Part shown: piece after piece, positions 7,098 to 12,670 of the stretch
How positions within the stretch are numbered: the stretch's first letter is position 1
How the letters are laid out: each line of letters begins with the position of its first letter
NCBI GenBank assembly: GCA_945871045.1
Contig: CAMBUC010000037.1
Span: 1 to 12,670, forward strand
Direction of reading: 5' to 3'
Length of the DNA stretch: 12,670 nt
From: an uncultured bacterium
GTDB lineage: Bacteria; Bacillota; Clostridia; Lachnospirales; Lachnospiraceae
Made by a program: the position numbers and the translations under genes
The notes under the pieces: model-generated
What the model saw: the letters and a program-made list of their open reading frames with translations, nothing else
Told to the model about the DNA's origin: nothing
Databases searched by the model: none

Positions 7098-7903
7098 TAT
7101 TTCACTGCTCCTGTAATTCCGTTTGCAAAACTCCTTTGCAGACAAAGGAAAATAATCGCTGTCGGCAGTGTACAGATCAACACGCCTAACATCAACATGC
7201 CGTAATCCACAGAATATCCGCTCTTCAGATTCGCTACCAGCATCGGCATCGTAATGGATTCATTTCTCTGCAAAATGATCTTTGGCCATAAATAATTATT
7301 CCATGCATTCATGAAAGTAACTGTCATGGCAGCGCCGTAAGTAGATTTCATCGTCGGAATATACATGCGGAAAAAAATTCCGATTTCCGTCATTCCATCC
7401 AGTCTGGCGGCATCAATGATTTCTGCCGGAAAGGATCGGGCCGCCTGTCGGAATAACATGATCATAAACGGGGTGGAAATAGAGGGTAAAATCAGTGCCA
7501 TCCATGTATTTACCATGCCCCATGTAGAAAACATTTTAAACAAGGGAATCATCAACGCCACAAAGGGCAGCATCATCGCCAAAAGCAGCACACTCATCAA
7601 AAGATCTTTTCCCTTGTCATGATATATTTCAAACCCGTAGCCTGCAATCGAACAGATCAGCAGGGTAAGCAGGGTAATTAAGATCGCATTTCGAAAAGAG
7701 TTAAAAAGGGCACGGCCCAAGTCCTGAAACTCCACCAGCGTTTTGAAATTTTCCAATAAATAAGTCCCGGGGACTAATTTTCCGCGAATGACATCAATGC
7801 TTGGATTGGTTGCTCCGCACAACATGTAATACAACGGAAAAACTGAAATAAAACTGATCAGACCTAAGATCACATAGGATGAAATGGTTTTCATCTTAGT
7901 CAC
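7097..7903 (-). CDS. CUT1 sugar ABC transporter permease, MalG/LacG type
   Basis: A 268-residue inner-membrane subunit with about six membrane segments, including 9-28, 72-92, 101-121, 131-151, 188-205 and 236-257. The cytoplasmic EAA loop that docks with the ATPase is DAARLDGMTEIGIFFRMYIP at 164-183, with the conserved Gly at 170. MalG-type ends in family proteins are similar (ANGITGAVK). It pairs with the upstream MalF-type permease, which it overlaps by 8 bp. The start is uncertain. GTG at 7903 has AGG eight bases upstream and is chosen here. GTG at 7912 and ATG at 7894 are alternatives that change only a few residues. It is coupled to the next gene by TAATG. Substrate cannot be read from the sequence. 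Confidence 0.93.
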   Translation of the reverse strand: MTKMKTISSYVILGLISFISVFPLYYMLCGATNPSIDVIRGKLVPGTYLLENFKTLVEFQDLGRALFNSFRNAILITLLTLLICSIAGYGFEIYHDKGKDLLMSVLLLAMMLPFVALMIPLFKMFSTWGMVNTWMALILPSISTPFMIMLFRQAARSFPAEIIDAARLDGMTEIGIFFRMYIPTMKSTYGAAMTVTFMNAWNNYLWPKIILQRNESITMPMLVANLKSGYSVDYGMLMLGVLICTLPTAIIFLCLQRSFANGITGAVK

Positions 7904-8774
7904 GCTTATCACCTACTTTCATTTGAATAAAGGATAAGACTGCCACGCAGACCAAAATAAATACGGAAAGTGCTGCTGCATAACTAAACTTCGGTGTTTC
8001 CACAAAAGAAATATTAAATATGTAATGAGCCAATGTCATAGACATCTTACCGGGGCCTCCGGCTGTCAGATTCACGGATTCATCAAACAACTGCAGCGTT
8101 CCTGAGGTAGACATGATGGCCGTCAATAAGATCGTTGGCTTTAACAGCGGAATGGTTATCCGAAAAAATTGCTGTCTGGCACTTGCACCATCGATTCGGG
8201 CTGCTTCATAGATAGAATAATCGATGTTCTGCAGTCCTGCCAGATAAAATACCATGTTATAGCCGGTCCAGCGCCAGATCAGTGCCAAGATAATTACAAA
8301 TCTTGCCGGCCAAGCCTGCTGAAACCAGGGCACCGGTGAAAGACCGATCCCCTCTAATATCACATTGATCAGTCCCCGATCTGCAAATAAAGATTTAAAG
8401 ATCATGGAATAGGATACTAAGGATGTGGCACAGGGCAGAAAGATCATCGTCCGAAACAATCCCCGGAATCTTAATTTGGGATTATTCAATAACTGTGCCA
8501 GCATCAGCGCAAGTACCAGCATGAGCGGTACCTGCACCACTAAATAAAATACCGTATTGAACAGACACTGCCGAAAGGTTTTATCCTTCCAGATCCTTGC
8601 ATAATTTTGAAGGGTCCAAAGGGCCTGTTTGCCGTTTCCGCCTTTCAAAGAAAGGAGGATGGCTTGAAACATCGGGTAAAAGCAAAATATGAAGATCATA
8701 ATTGCTGCCGGAAGTAAAAATAACCAGCCTATGAACAAACGCCTTTTTTCCATACCTATTTTTCGCCTTTTCAT
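7896..8774 (-). CDS. CUT1 sugar ABC transporter permease, MalF/UgpA/LacF type
   Basis: A 292-residue membrane subunit. Segment 13-34 is the first helix, with the FLLPAA start typical of this family. Further segments lie near 71-96, 108-128, 157-180, 213-230 and 266-285. The EAA loop is EAARIDGASARQQFFRITIP at 190-209. The motif TAGGPGKMSMTLAHYIF at 237-253 is characteristic of MalF-type permeases. The start is the ATG at 8774 because AGGAGG ends six bases before it. The ATG at 8780, two codons earlier, directly abuts that ribosome site and is unlikely. It forms the heterodimeric channel with the downstream MalG-type permease. The operon has no ATPase, so a shared MsmK-type ATPase encoded elsewhere is expected. 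Confidence 0.93.
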   Translation of the reverse strand: MKRRKIGMEKRRLFIGWLFLLPAAIMIFIFCFYPMFQAILLSLKGGNGKQALWTLQNYARIWKDKTFRQCLFNTVFYLVVQVPLMLVLALMLAQLLNNPKLRFRGLFRTMIFLPCATSLVSYSMIFKSLFADRGLINVILEGIGLSPVPWFQQAWPARFVIILALIWRWTGYNMVFYLAGLQNIDYSIYEAARIDGASARQQFFRITIPLLKPTILLTAIMSTSGTLQLFDESVNLTAGGPGKMSMTLAHYIFNISFVETPKFSYAAALSVFILVCVAVLSFIQMKVGDKRD

Positions 8775-8780
8775 CGTCAT

Positions 8781-8786
8781 CCTCCT
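8781..8786 (-). promoter_or_regulatory. Ribosome binding site of the MalF-type permease
   Basis: AGGAGG on the minus strand directly adjoins an in-frame ATG (8780) and lies six bases before a second ATG (8774). Normal spacing selects the second. It is six bases downstream of the intergenic hairpin, so a stable hairpin could influence its accessibility. Confidence 0.7.
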
Positions 8787-8792
8787 CTCATG

Positions 8793-8835
8793 GTCCTTCC
8801 GGCAATGATTGCCTTAAGCGTGTTACCGGAAGGAC
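8793..8835 (-). promoter_or_regulatory. Intergenic mRNA hairpin between binding-protein and permease genes
   Basis: A perfect 10-bp inverted repeat has arms GTCCTTCCGG (8793-8802) and CCGGAAGGAC (8826-8835). The interior contains a small nested hairpin, GGCAA/TTGCC at 8801-8813. There is no U-tract on the minus strand, so this is not a canonical terminator. In sugar-importer operons such hairpins often stabilise the 3' end of the binding-protein message, giving more binding protein than permease. That role is inferred here from position, 16 bases after the binding-protein stop codon. Confidence 0.7.
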
Positions 8836-8851
8836 AGACATTCTTTTTGAA

Positions 8852-10204
8852 TTACTGAATATTAAATTCCACCGTATCCTGTGCATTCTTCATTTCATCA
8901 TCAATATCTGCACCATTTTGTACGACATTGTTGATGGTATCTGTTAAAGCACTTCTGATATCTGAGTAGTATGCACCGTAAGAGCATGCCGGAACTTTTC
9001 CTGCAAATTCCACGATATCTGCATAAACGGCCTGTCCACCGTAGAATTCAGATCCTTCCTGATAAACAGAAGATTCACCGGCAGGAAGATAACTTGCGAT
9101 CGCGCCGGCGTTCGGAAGTAACACATCGTACAACTCTACGCTTCCACCGAACGTCGTATGTAAGAAGTCAACTGCCAGGTCCACATTTTTGCAGTTCGAA
9201 GAAACTGCCCAGCTGGCACCACCACAGTTTGAGTAATTGGTTGCACCTGCTACTTCTAATCTGGGCATATTAACGATCGCCCATTTTCCGGACTGATCCT
9301 CTGCTGCCTGGATCGAAGCCATGATCCAGCATCCCTGAATCACACCTGCTGCCGTTCCATCATTCATGGAAGCGATATACTGATCCCAGTCGGTGTAATC
9401 AACCATGATTCCACTTTCGATCAATTTCTGATAGACACCGATCGCTTCTTTTAATGCTGCGTTGTCAGCAATTTTTACTTCTCCGTTTACCATGGGAGAT
9501 GCACCGGCAGACTCCATCATCATAATAACAAGTTCTGAGCCGCCACAGGTTGTGATCATCGGACATCCGGTTGCATCCAAAACCTTCTGTCCAAGTTCCA
9601 TAAACTTCGTCCAAGTAATGTCTTTGAAATCCTCTGCTTTCAATCCCGCCTGCTCCACAATATCCGTTCTGATAGCAAAAATAACGGCACCGTTGTCAAA
9701 AGGAACACCGTAATTTTTTCCGTCTACGGTAGAACTAGCAACTTTTCCTGCTGTAAATTTAGAAAAATCAATTCCGCTGTCTGTTAAATCCGTGTAAATG
9801 TCCGGATAGTTCGTTACCATTTTGCTGTAAGAATAATCCTGCATCAGAAAAATATCCGGTAATGTACTATAGTCATTTGCTTCTGCCGCAGTGATCAGTT
9901 TCTGTTCGATATCGCCGTATACATTTTCCTGAATATCTAACTTAAAGTTCGGGTGATCTTTCTGGTAGATCTTTTCAGCTTCCTGCATTGCATAGATGTT
10001 AAAGTTCGGGTCCCAGCACCATACAGTTAATGTTTCCTCTGCATCTGAAGCTGTAGTATCTGCTGTATCTTCTTCTGTTTTGTTTTCTGTTGTTTGCGGT
10101 GTCTCCGTATTGGCATTCTGGGGCGTGTCTGTTCCTCCGCATCCTACCAACAAAGAAACTGCCATGGCTGCACATAAGATTGTGCTTAAAAATTTCTTTT
10201 TCAT
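8852..10204 (-). CDS. Extracellular sugar-binding lipoprotein of a CUT1 ABC importer
   Basis: A 450-residue family-1 extracellular solute-binding protein. A lipoprotein signal peptide covers 1-21 and the lipobox LLVGC places the lipid-modified Cys at 22. A flexible Thr/Glu/Asn-rich linker (about 24-57) is followed by the two-lobed binding domain, which opens LTVWCWDPNFNIY. Tryptophan, tyrosine and asparagine residues are frequent in the domain, as expected for sugar stacking, but I cannot assign a ligand. Length is typical for the family. AGGAGG lies nine bases before the ATG. It is the first gene of the importer operon, divergent from the AraC-type regulator, and separated from the permeases by a hairpin. 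It captures the substrate at the membrane's outer face and delivers it to the two permeases. Confidence 0.95.
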   Translation of the reverse strand: MKKKFLSTILCAAMAVSLLVGCGGTDTPQNANTETPQTTENKTEEDTADTTASDAEETLTVWCWDPNFNIYAMQEAEKIYQKDHPNFKLDIQENVYGDIEQKLITAAEANDYSTLPDIFLMQDYSYSKMVTNYPDIYTDLTDSGIDFSKFTAGKVASSTVDGKNYGVPFDNGAVIFAIRTDIVEQAGLKAEDFKDITWTKFMELGQKVLDATGCPMITTCGGSELVIMMMESAGASPMVNGEVKIADNAALKEAIGVYQKLIESGIMVDYTDWDQYIASMNDGTAAGVIQGCWIMASIQAAEDQSGKWAIVNMPRLEVAGATNYSNCGGASWAVSSNCKNVDLAVDFLHTTFGGSVELYDVLLPNAGAIASYLPAGESSVYQEGSEFYGGQAVYADIVEFAGKVPACSYGAYYSDIRSALTDTINNVVQNGADIDDEMKNAQDTVEFNIQ

Positions 10205-10267
10205 TTTCTTTTTCCTCCTATCTTCTTTTTAAGCAAGTCCTTTCTTTCACCTCGAACTTGTAAAAGT

Positions 10268-10296
10268 AAGATAAGACATTCAAACACCCAATTCAA
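10268..10296 (-). promoter_or_regulatory. Candidate promoter of the sugar-uptake operon
   Basis: On the minus strand a -35-like TTGAAT (10291-10296) is separated by exactly 17 bases from TATCTT (10268-10273). Each box matches four of six consensus bases, as expected of a promoter that needs an activator. Initiation would fall near 10261, leaving a leader of about 57 bases that contains the AGGAGG site. Confidence 0.5.
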
Positions 10297-10351
10297 TCGC
10301 ATTCTTGCGCTTAATTTTATGATTGTTGTGATTGTGTTGCTTTTGAATATC

Positions 10352-10365
10352 TTTTTCATGAAAAA
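10352..10365. repeat. Perfect 14-bp palindrome, candidate operator
   Basis: TTTTTCATGAAAAA reads identically on both strands. It is extended by ATAT flanks if one base is allowed to bulge on the left. It sits about 56 bases upstream of the importer promoter's -35 box. AraC-type proteins usually bind direct half-sites, so a perfect palindrome may instead serve another dimeric regulator. Confidence 0.45.
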
Positions 10366-10375
10366 TATGTCTTTT

Positions 10376-10447
10376 TTTGTCGCTTTTGATGATCTTTGTC
10401 GGCAGTCCGTTCCAAAATCTCATCATTTTGGTGAATGATTCGACAAA
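10376..10447. repeat. Three TTTGTCG words, candidate regulator half-sites
   Basis: TTTGTCG occurs at 10376-10382 and 10395-10401 on the plus strand, 19 bases apart, and at 10441-10447 on the minus strand. The context is similar in each (T-rich before, A/T after). Spacing of about two helical turns fits AraC-family half-sites. The third copy lies just upstream of the regulator's own -35 box, which could allow autoregulation. Confidence 0.35.
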
Positions 10448-10454
10448 AATCGCC

Positions 10455-10483
10455 TTGCTTTTTCATATATTAACAAGTATACT
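10455..10483 (+). promoter_or_regulatory. Candidate promoter of the AraC-type regulator
   Basis: TTGCTT (10455-10460), a 17-base A/T-rich spacer and TATACT (10478-10483) form a good sigma-A-type promoter. Initiation near 10490 leaves a leader of about 80 bases. The -35 box is seven bases from the inverted TTTGTCG word at 10441-10447. Confidence 0.6.
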
Positions 10484-10569
10484 TTAAGTAATATTTTGAA
10501 CTGTTACTGTTGTATTAGCAAAGAAAGGATGTTACTGTCTGCTTCCTTCCAGTGACGCCAGGTATTCCC

Positions 10570-11415
10570 ATGAGCATCTATAACTGTGATTTTCATGAAT
10601 CCACCGCCATACCCTCCCATCCGGGCGCCAGGCTTTTATATATGAGCCAGGAAAGTTATACGGATGAATGGCAGAATGTACAGCACACCCATAACTGTTC
10701 CGAATTTTTTTATATTTTAGAGGGAAAAGGCACCTTTTATATCGAAAATAAGAAACATCCGGTGTGCAGCAATGATCTTGTCATTGTAAACCCGAACATT
10801 CTTCATACAGAAGCCAGCCAGAAAGATTCACCCATGAAATACATCGTTCTTGGAATCGAGGGGTTAGAGTTGTCCTTCGGCAAGGATGAAGATGTTAGAA
10901 ATTACTGTATCGTTAATTTTAAGAATATCAGAAGCCAGGTGCTGTTCTTCCTGCAGGGTATGCTGACAGAGTTCACGGAAAAACCCGCCGGCTACGATTC
11001 CATGTGTCAGCATTATATGGACATTCTCATTCTGCTCTTAAACAGACAGTTGAACTTTGCTCCTGCCCCTTCTTCCATCAATAAAAAAACCACACGGCTG
11101 TGTGATCTAGTCCGGAGATATATTGACACGCATTATTGGGAACCGATCACTTTGGACTTACTGTCAGACATTTCCCATTTCAGCAAATATCATCTGGTCC
11201 ATACATTTACTGCAGAATATGGCATTTCCCCCATTCAATATCTGATCGACAAACGCATGGAGGAAGGAGAGAAGTTATTGCGTACAACAGACTATTCGCT
11301 GGCACAGATCAGCCGTTTTTGCGGTTTTTCTTCCCCCAGTTATTTTTCCCAGATCTTTAAAAAAGAAAAAAAGTGTTCCCCCAGCCAATTCCGGAGGAAC
11401 AATAAAAACAAATGA
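10570..11415 (+). CDS. AraC/XylS-family transcriptional regulator with N-terminal cupin domain
   Basis: A 281-residue regulator. The N-terminal cupin ligand-binding domain spans about 20-100, with the metal or sugar-pocket motif HTHNCSEFFYILEGKGTFYI at 39-58 and the second cupin strand NDLVIVNPNILHT at 68-80. The C-terminal DNA-binding domain spans about 175-276, with helix-turn-helix 1 near 194-215 (LDLLSDISHFSKYHLVHTF) and helix-turn-helix 2 near 243-264 (LAQISRFCGFSSPSYFSQIF), both with the expected AraC pattern. The ATG at 10570 is chosen because AGG lies seven bases upstream; an in-frame GTG at 10552 has no ribosome site. It is transcribed away from the sugar importer, an arrangement typical of local sugar-responsive activators. 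Its stop codon overlaps the terminator stem. Confidence 0.94.
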   Translation: MSIYNCDFHESTAIPSHPGARLLYMSQESYTDEWQNVQHTHNCSEFFYILEGKGTFYIENKKHPVCSNDLVIVNPNILHTEASQKDSPMKYIVLGIEGLELSFGKDEDVRNYCIVNFKNIRSQVLFFLQGMLTEFTEKPAGYDSMCQHYMDILILLLNRQLNFAPAPSSINKKTTRLCDLVRRYIDTHYWEPITLDLLSDISHFSKYHLVHTFTAEYGISPIQYLIDKRMEEGEKLLRTTDYSLAQISRFCGFSSPSYFSQIFKKEKKCSPSQFRRNNKNK

Positions 11416-11447
11416 CAGCGGCTGTTCTAAACACAGCCGCTGTTTTT
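11415..11447. terminator. Hairpin terminator shared by the regulator and the convergent ROK kinase
   Basis: A perfect 11-bp stem (ACAGCGGCTGT at 11415-11425 with its complement at 11433-11443) encloses a 7-base loop and is followed on the plus strand by TTTT. The left arm begins with the last base of the regulator's TGA. On the minus strand the stem is followed by TCATTTGTTTTTATT, a weaker U-tract, so it probably also ends the kinase transcript, whose stop codon is 14 bases away. Confidence 0.88.
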
Positions 11448-11460
11448 CAGACGCTTCTGT

Positions 11461-12396
11461 TTACTTATCCAAAATCATTTTTGCAGCGCCGTAGATGCCT
11501 GCATCATTTCCCAAAGAGGCCAATGCAAATTCTGTTGTCTTATTGGCAAAAAGTGCTCTCTTTTGATAATACTTTGCGATATAGGATAACAGCACTTCTC
11601 CTGCTTTGGAAACGCCTCCGCCAATTACAAACACTGCCGGATCTGCTACGGCTGCCAGGATCGCAAGTCCGCTTCCTAAGTACTCACCAAACTGCTCTGC
11701 AATTTCCATTGCCACTTCATCCTCTTGTTTTACCGCGTCAAAGACATCCTTTGCGGTTACTGTCGCAGCGTCCAGCACGGTCTTTCTTTCTTCCTTCGCA
11801 AGTTGTTTCTTTGCCAAACGCACAATGCCCGTTGCGGAAGCATACTGCTCCAGACAGCCCATATTTCCACATCCGCAATGCTCTGTCTCATCATAGTCCA
11901 CGCAGATATGTCCGACTTCCCCGCCGGCACCATGGGCTCCTACAATGACCTTGCCATCCACGATCACGCCGCCGCCCACACCGGTTCCAAGAGTGATCAT
12001 AATCATATTTTTCTGTCCGCGTCCGCCGCCTTTCCACATTTCTCCAAGGGCTGCCACATTGGCATCATTGCCTACCACTACAGAAATTCCTAACAACTCC
12101 TCTAACTCTTTTCGCACTTCCTTGTATTTCCAGCCTAAGTTAGCGCTTCCATTGACTACTCCCTCACTGGTTACCGGTGCGGGAACACCCATACCAAGTC
12201 CCAGGCAATCTGCTAACTGCAGCTGATGCGCTTCGATTTTTTCTTTTACAGAGGCAGCGATATCCGGGAGGATCCTTACTCCTTCATTTTCTGTGTGGGT
12301 GGGAATTTCCCACTTATCAATGATCTCCCCGTTTTCCTTGAACGCCCCCAATTTTACGGTTGTACCGCCGACATCAACACCAAAACAATAACTCAT
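11461..12396 (-). CDS. glcK: ROK-family glucokinase
   Basis: A 311-residue cytoplasmic kinase that phosphorylates glucose at C6 using ATP, feeding glycolysis. The N-terminal phosphate loop is GVDVGGTTVKLGAF at 6-19. The catalytic GNDANVAALGE at 109-119 contains D111. LGTGVGGGVIVDG at 136-148 is the second phosphate motif. The ROK signature continues with GGEVGH at 158-163 (E160 and H163 contact sugar and metal) and the zinc-binding cluster CGCGNMGCLEQ at 174-184 with three Cys. The C-terminal IGGGVS at 258-263 binds adenosine. All key residues are present, so it is an enzyme rather than an NagC-type repressor; there is no DNA-binding domain. AGGAG lies eight bases before the ATG. I saw no convincing promoter in the 97 bp behind the rhodanese-like gene, so co-transcription with it is possible. 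Other hexoses cannot be excluded as substrate. Confidence 0.93.
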   Translation of the reverse strand: MSYCFGVDVGGTTVKLGAFKENGEIIDKWEIPTHTENEGVRILPDIAASVKEKIEAHQLQLADCLGLGMGVPAPVTSEGVVNGSANLGWKYKEVRKELEELLGISVVVGNDANVAALGEMWKGGGRGQKNMIMITLGTGVGGGVIVDGKVIVGAHGAGGEVGHICVDYDETEHCGCGNMGCLEQYASATGIVRLAKKQLAKEERKTVLDAATVTAKDVFDAVKQEDEVAMEIAEQFGEYLGSGLAILAAVADPAVFVIGGGVSKAGEVLLSYIAKYYQKRALFANKTTEFALASLGNDAGIYGAAKMILDK

Positions 12397-12493
12397 AGCA
12401 CATTCTCCTTTTAGTAATTTTCCTCTGTAAAAAAACTTATCAAATTATCGACAGAAATACAACCATTTCTTCTATAGTTTTCATTTTTCTTCC

Positions 12494-12670
12494 TTATCTT
12501 CTGTTTCCAATGCCTCCGATCAAGGAATATACTTGAAATCCATTACTTCCCAGATAGCGTGCTGCAAGAATACTTTCATTTCCATGACTACAGTAAAGGA
12601 GGATCTTTTTTCTGTGGTCAAGGGTTCTGCTCCACTCGCGGATCGTATCATAACTACGGTTGACCGCGCC
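12494..12670 (-). CDS. Rhodanese-like domain protein, C-terminal 58 residues only (cut by window end)
   Basis: Reading the minus strand from the window edge gives an open frame of 58 codons ending in TAA at 12494-12496. It begins GAVNRSYDTIREW, matching the GAxNxxY segment of rhodanese domains. It continues with KKILLYCSHGNESILAARYL, where the Cys (codon 12590-12592) lies at the expected place for the catalytic, sulfur-carrying residue. The loop CSHGNES resembles GlpE-type sulfurtransferases. FQVYSLIGGIGNRR at the end matches the usual GFxVYxLxGGI closing strand and helix. The N-terminus, and whether other domains are fused, lies outside the window. It is upstream of the ROK glucokinase on the same strand, a pairing I also recall for glcK and yqhL in Bacillus. 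Confidence 0.85.
   Translation of the reverse strand, partial: GAVNRSYDTIREWSRTLDHRKKILLYCSHGNESILAARYLGSNGFQVYSLIGGIGNRR

Larger units (their letters stand above)
10205..10569. promoter_or_regulatory. Divergent control region between binding-protein and AraC-type regulator genes
   Basis: This 365-bp A/T-rich stretch has no convincing gene. It holds a candidate promoter for each direction, a perfect 14-bp palindrome (10352-10365), three copies of TTTGTCG in two orientations, a GATTGT direct repeat (10321-10326 and 10330-10335), an ATCATT/AATGAT inverted repeat (10422-10439) and a TGTTACTGT direct repeat (10502-10510 and 10530-10538). I saw no convincing catabolite-responsive element or riboswitch. 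Confidence 0.7.

Noticed and set aside
8793..8835. Intergenic hairpin considered as an intrinsic terminator
   Set aside because: No U-tract follows the stem on either strand, and the same-strand permease genes downstream have no separate promoter that I can see.
9996..10232. Plus-strand open frame of 78 codons overlapping the signal-peptide end of the binding-protein gene
   Set aside because: Its Ser/Val-rich start is the complement of the Thr/Glu-rich linker and its Phe-rich end is the complement of the Lys-rich start; no ribosome site.
11412..11948. Long plus-strand frame following the AraC-type regulator
   Set aside because: It starts within the terminator and runs opposite the ROK glucokinase, which has all family motifs. 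The protein is Leu/Pro/His-rich, as antisense frames often are.
12440..12484. 14-residue minus-strand frame between the rhodanese-like gene and the glucokinase, with AGG seven bases upstream
   Set aside because: Too short to support without conservation data; it could be a leader peptide but nothing else points to one.
1..12670. Search for CRISPR arrays, insertion sequences, integrases, attachment sites or toxin-antitoxin pairs
   Set aside because: No regularly spaced repeats, no transposase or integrase frames and no terminal inverted repeats were seen. A tRNA lies at the left edge, but no element is adjacent to it within the window.

Overview
The window looks like a chromosomal segment of a low-to-moderate GC Gram-positive bacterium, most likely a Clostridia member of the Lachnospiraceae type. 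The evidence is AGGAGG-type ribosome sites, tightly coupled genes, a lipoprotein binding protein with a Thr/Glu-rich linker, a CUT1 sugar importer with no ATPase of its own, and a C1 peptidase with a lectin-like tail. No sequence search was possible, so taxonomy and family calls rest on recognised motifs only.

Region A (1-5317, all minus strand). A promoter at 5288-5317 drives a compact five-gene run: THUMP/SAM RNA methyltransferase, exported papain-like (C1) peptidase, zinc N-acetylmuramoyl-L-alanine amidase, rdgB (XTP/dITP pyrophosphatase) and a YfcE-type phosphodiesterase. The last four junctions are a 24-bp gap, a TAATG overlap, a 2-bp gap and an ATGA overlap. A tRNA-Gly(UCC), cut by the window start, follows with its own consensus promoter; its -35 box begins one base after the phosphodiesterase stop codon. 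The operon combines RNA modification, nucleotide-pool cleaning and two surface-directed enzymes.

Region B (5321-10296, minus strand). This is a carbohydrate-uptake operon ending in a strong intrinsic terminator (5321-5357). In transcription order it holds a lipoprotein sugar-binding protein, an intergenic hairpin, two CUT1 permeases, an unrecognised 150-residue helical protein, and a 431-residue right-handed parallel beta-helix protein. The last two proteins have no export signal, so the likely logic is import of an oligosaccharide followed by cytoplasmic processing. No classical glycosidase, kinase or ATPase is in the operon. This is the least explained and most interesting part of the window.

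Region C (10205-11447). A 365-bp divergent control region separates the binding-protein gene from a plus-strand AraC/XylS regulator with an N-terminal cupin domain. The region has one candidate promoter for each direction and several repeated or palindromic words that could be operators. The regulator probably controls the importer operon.

Region D (11415-12670). A perfect 11-bp hairpin serves the regulator and, less strongly, the convergent ROK-family glucokinase on the minus strand. Upstream of the kinase, and cut by the window end, is the C-terminal part of a rhodanese-like protein that is too incomplete to appear as a full open reading frame.
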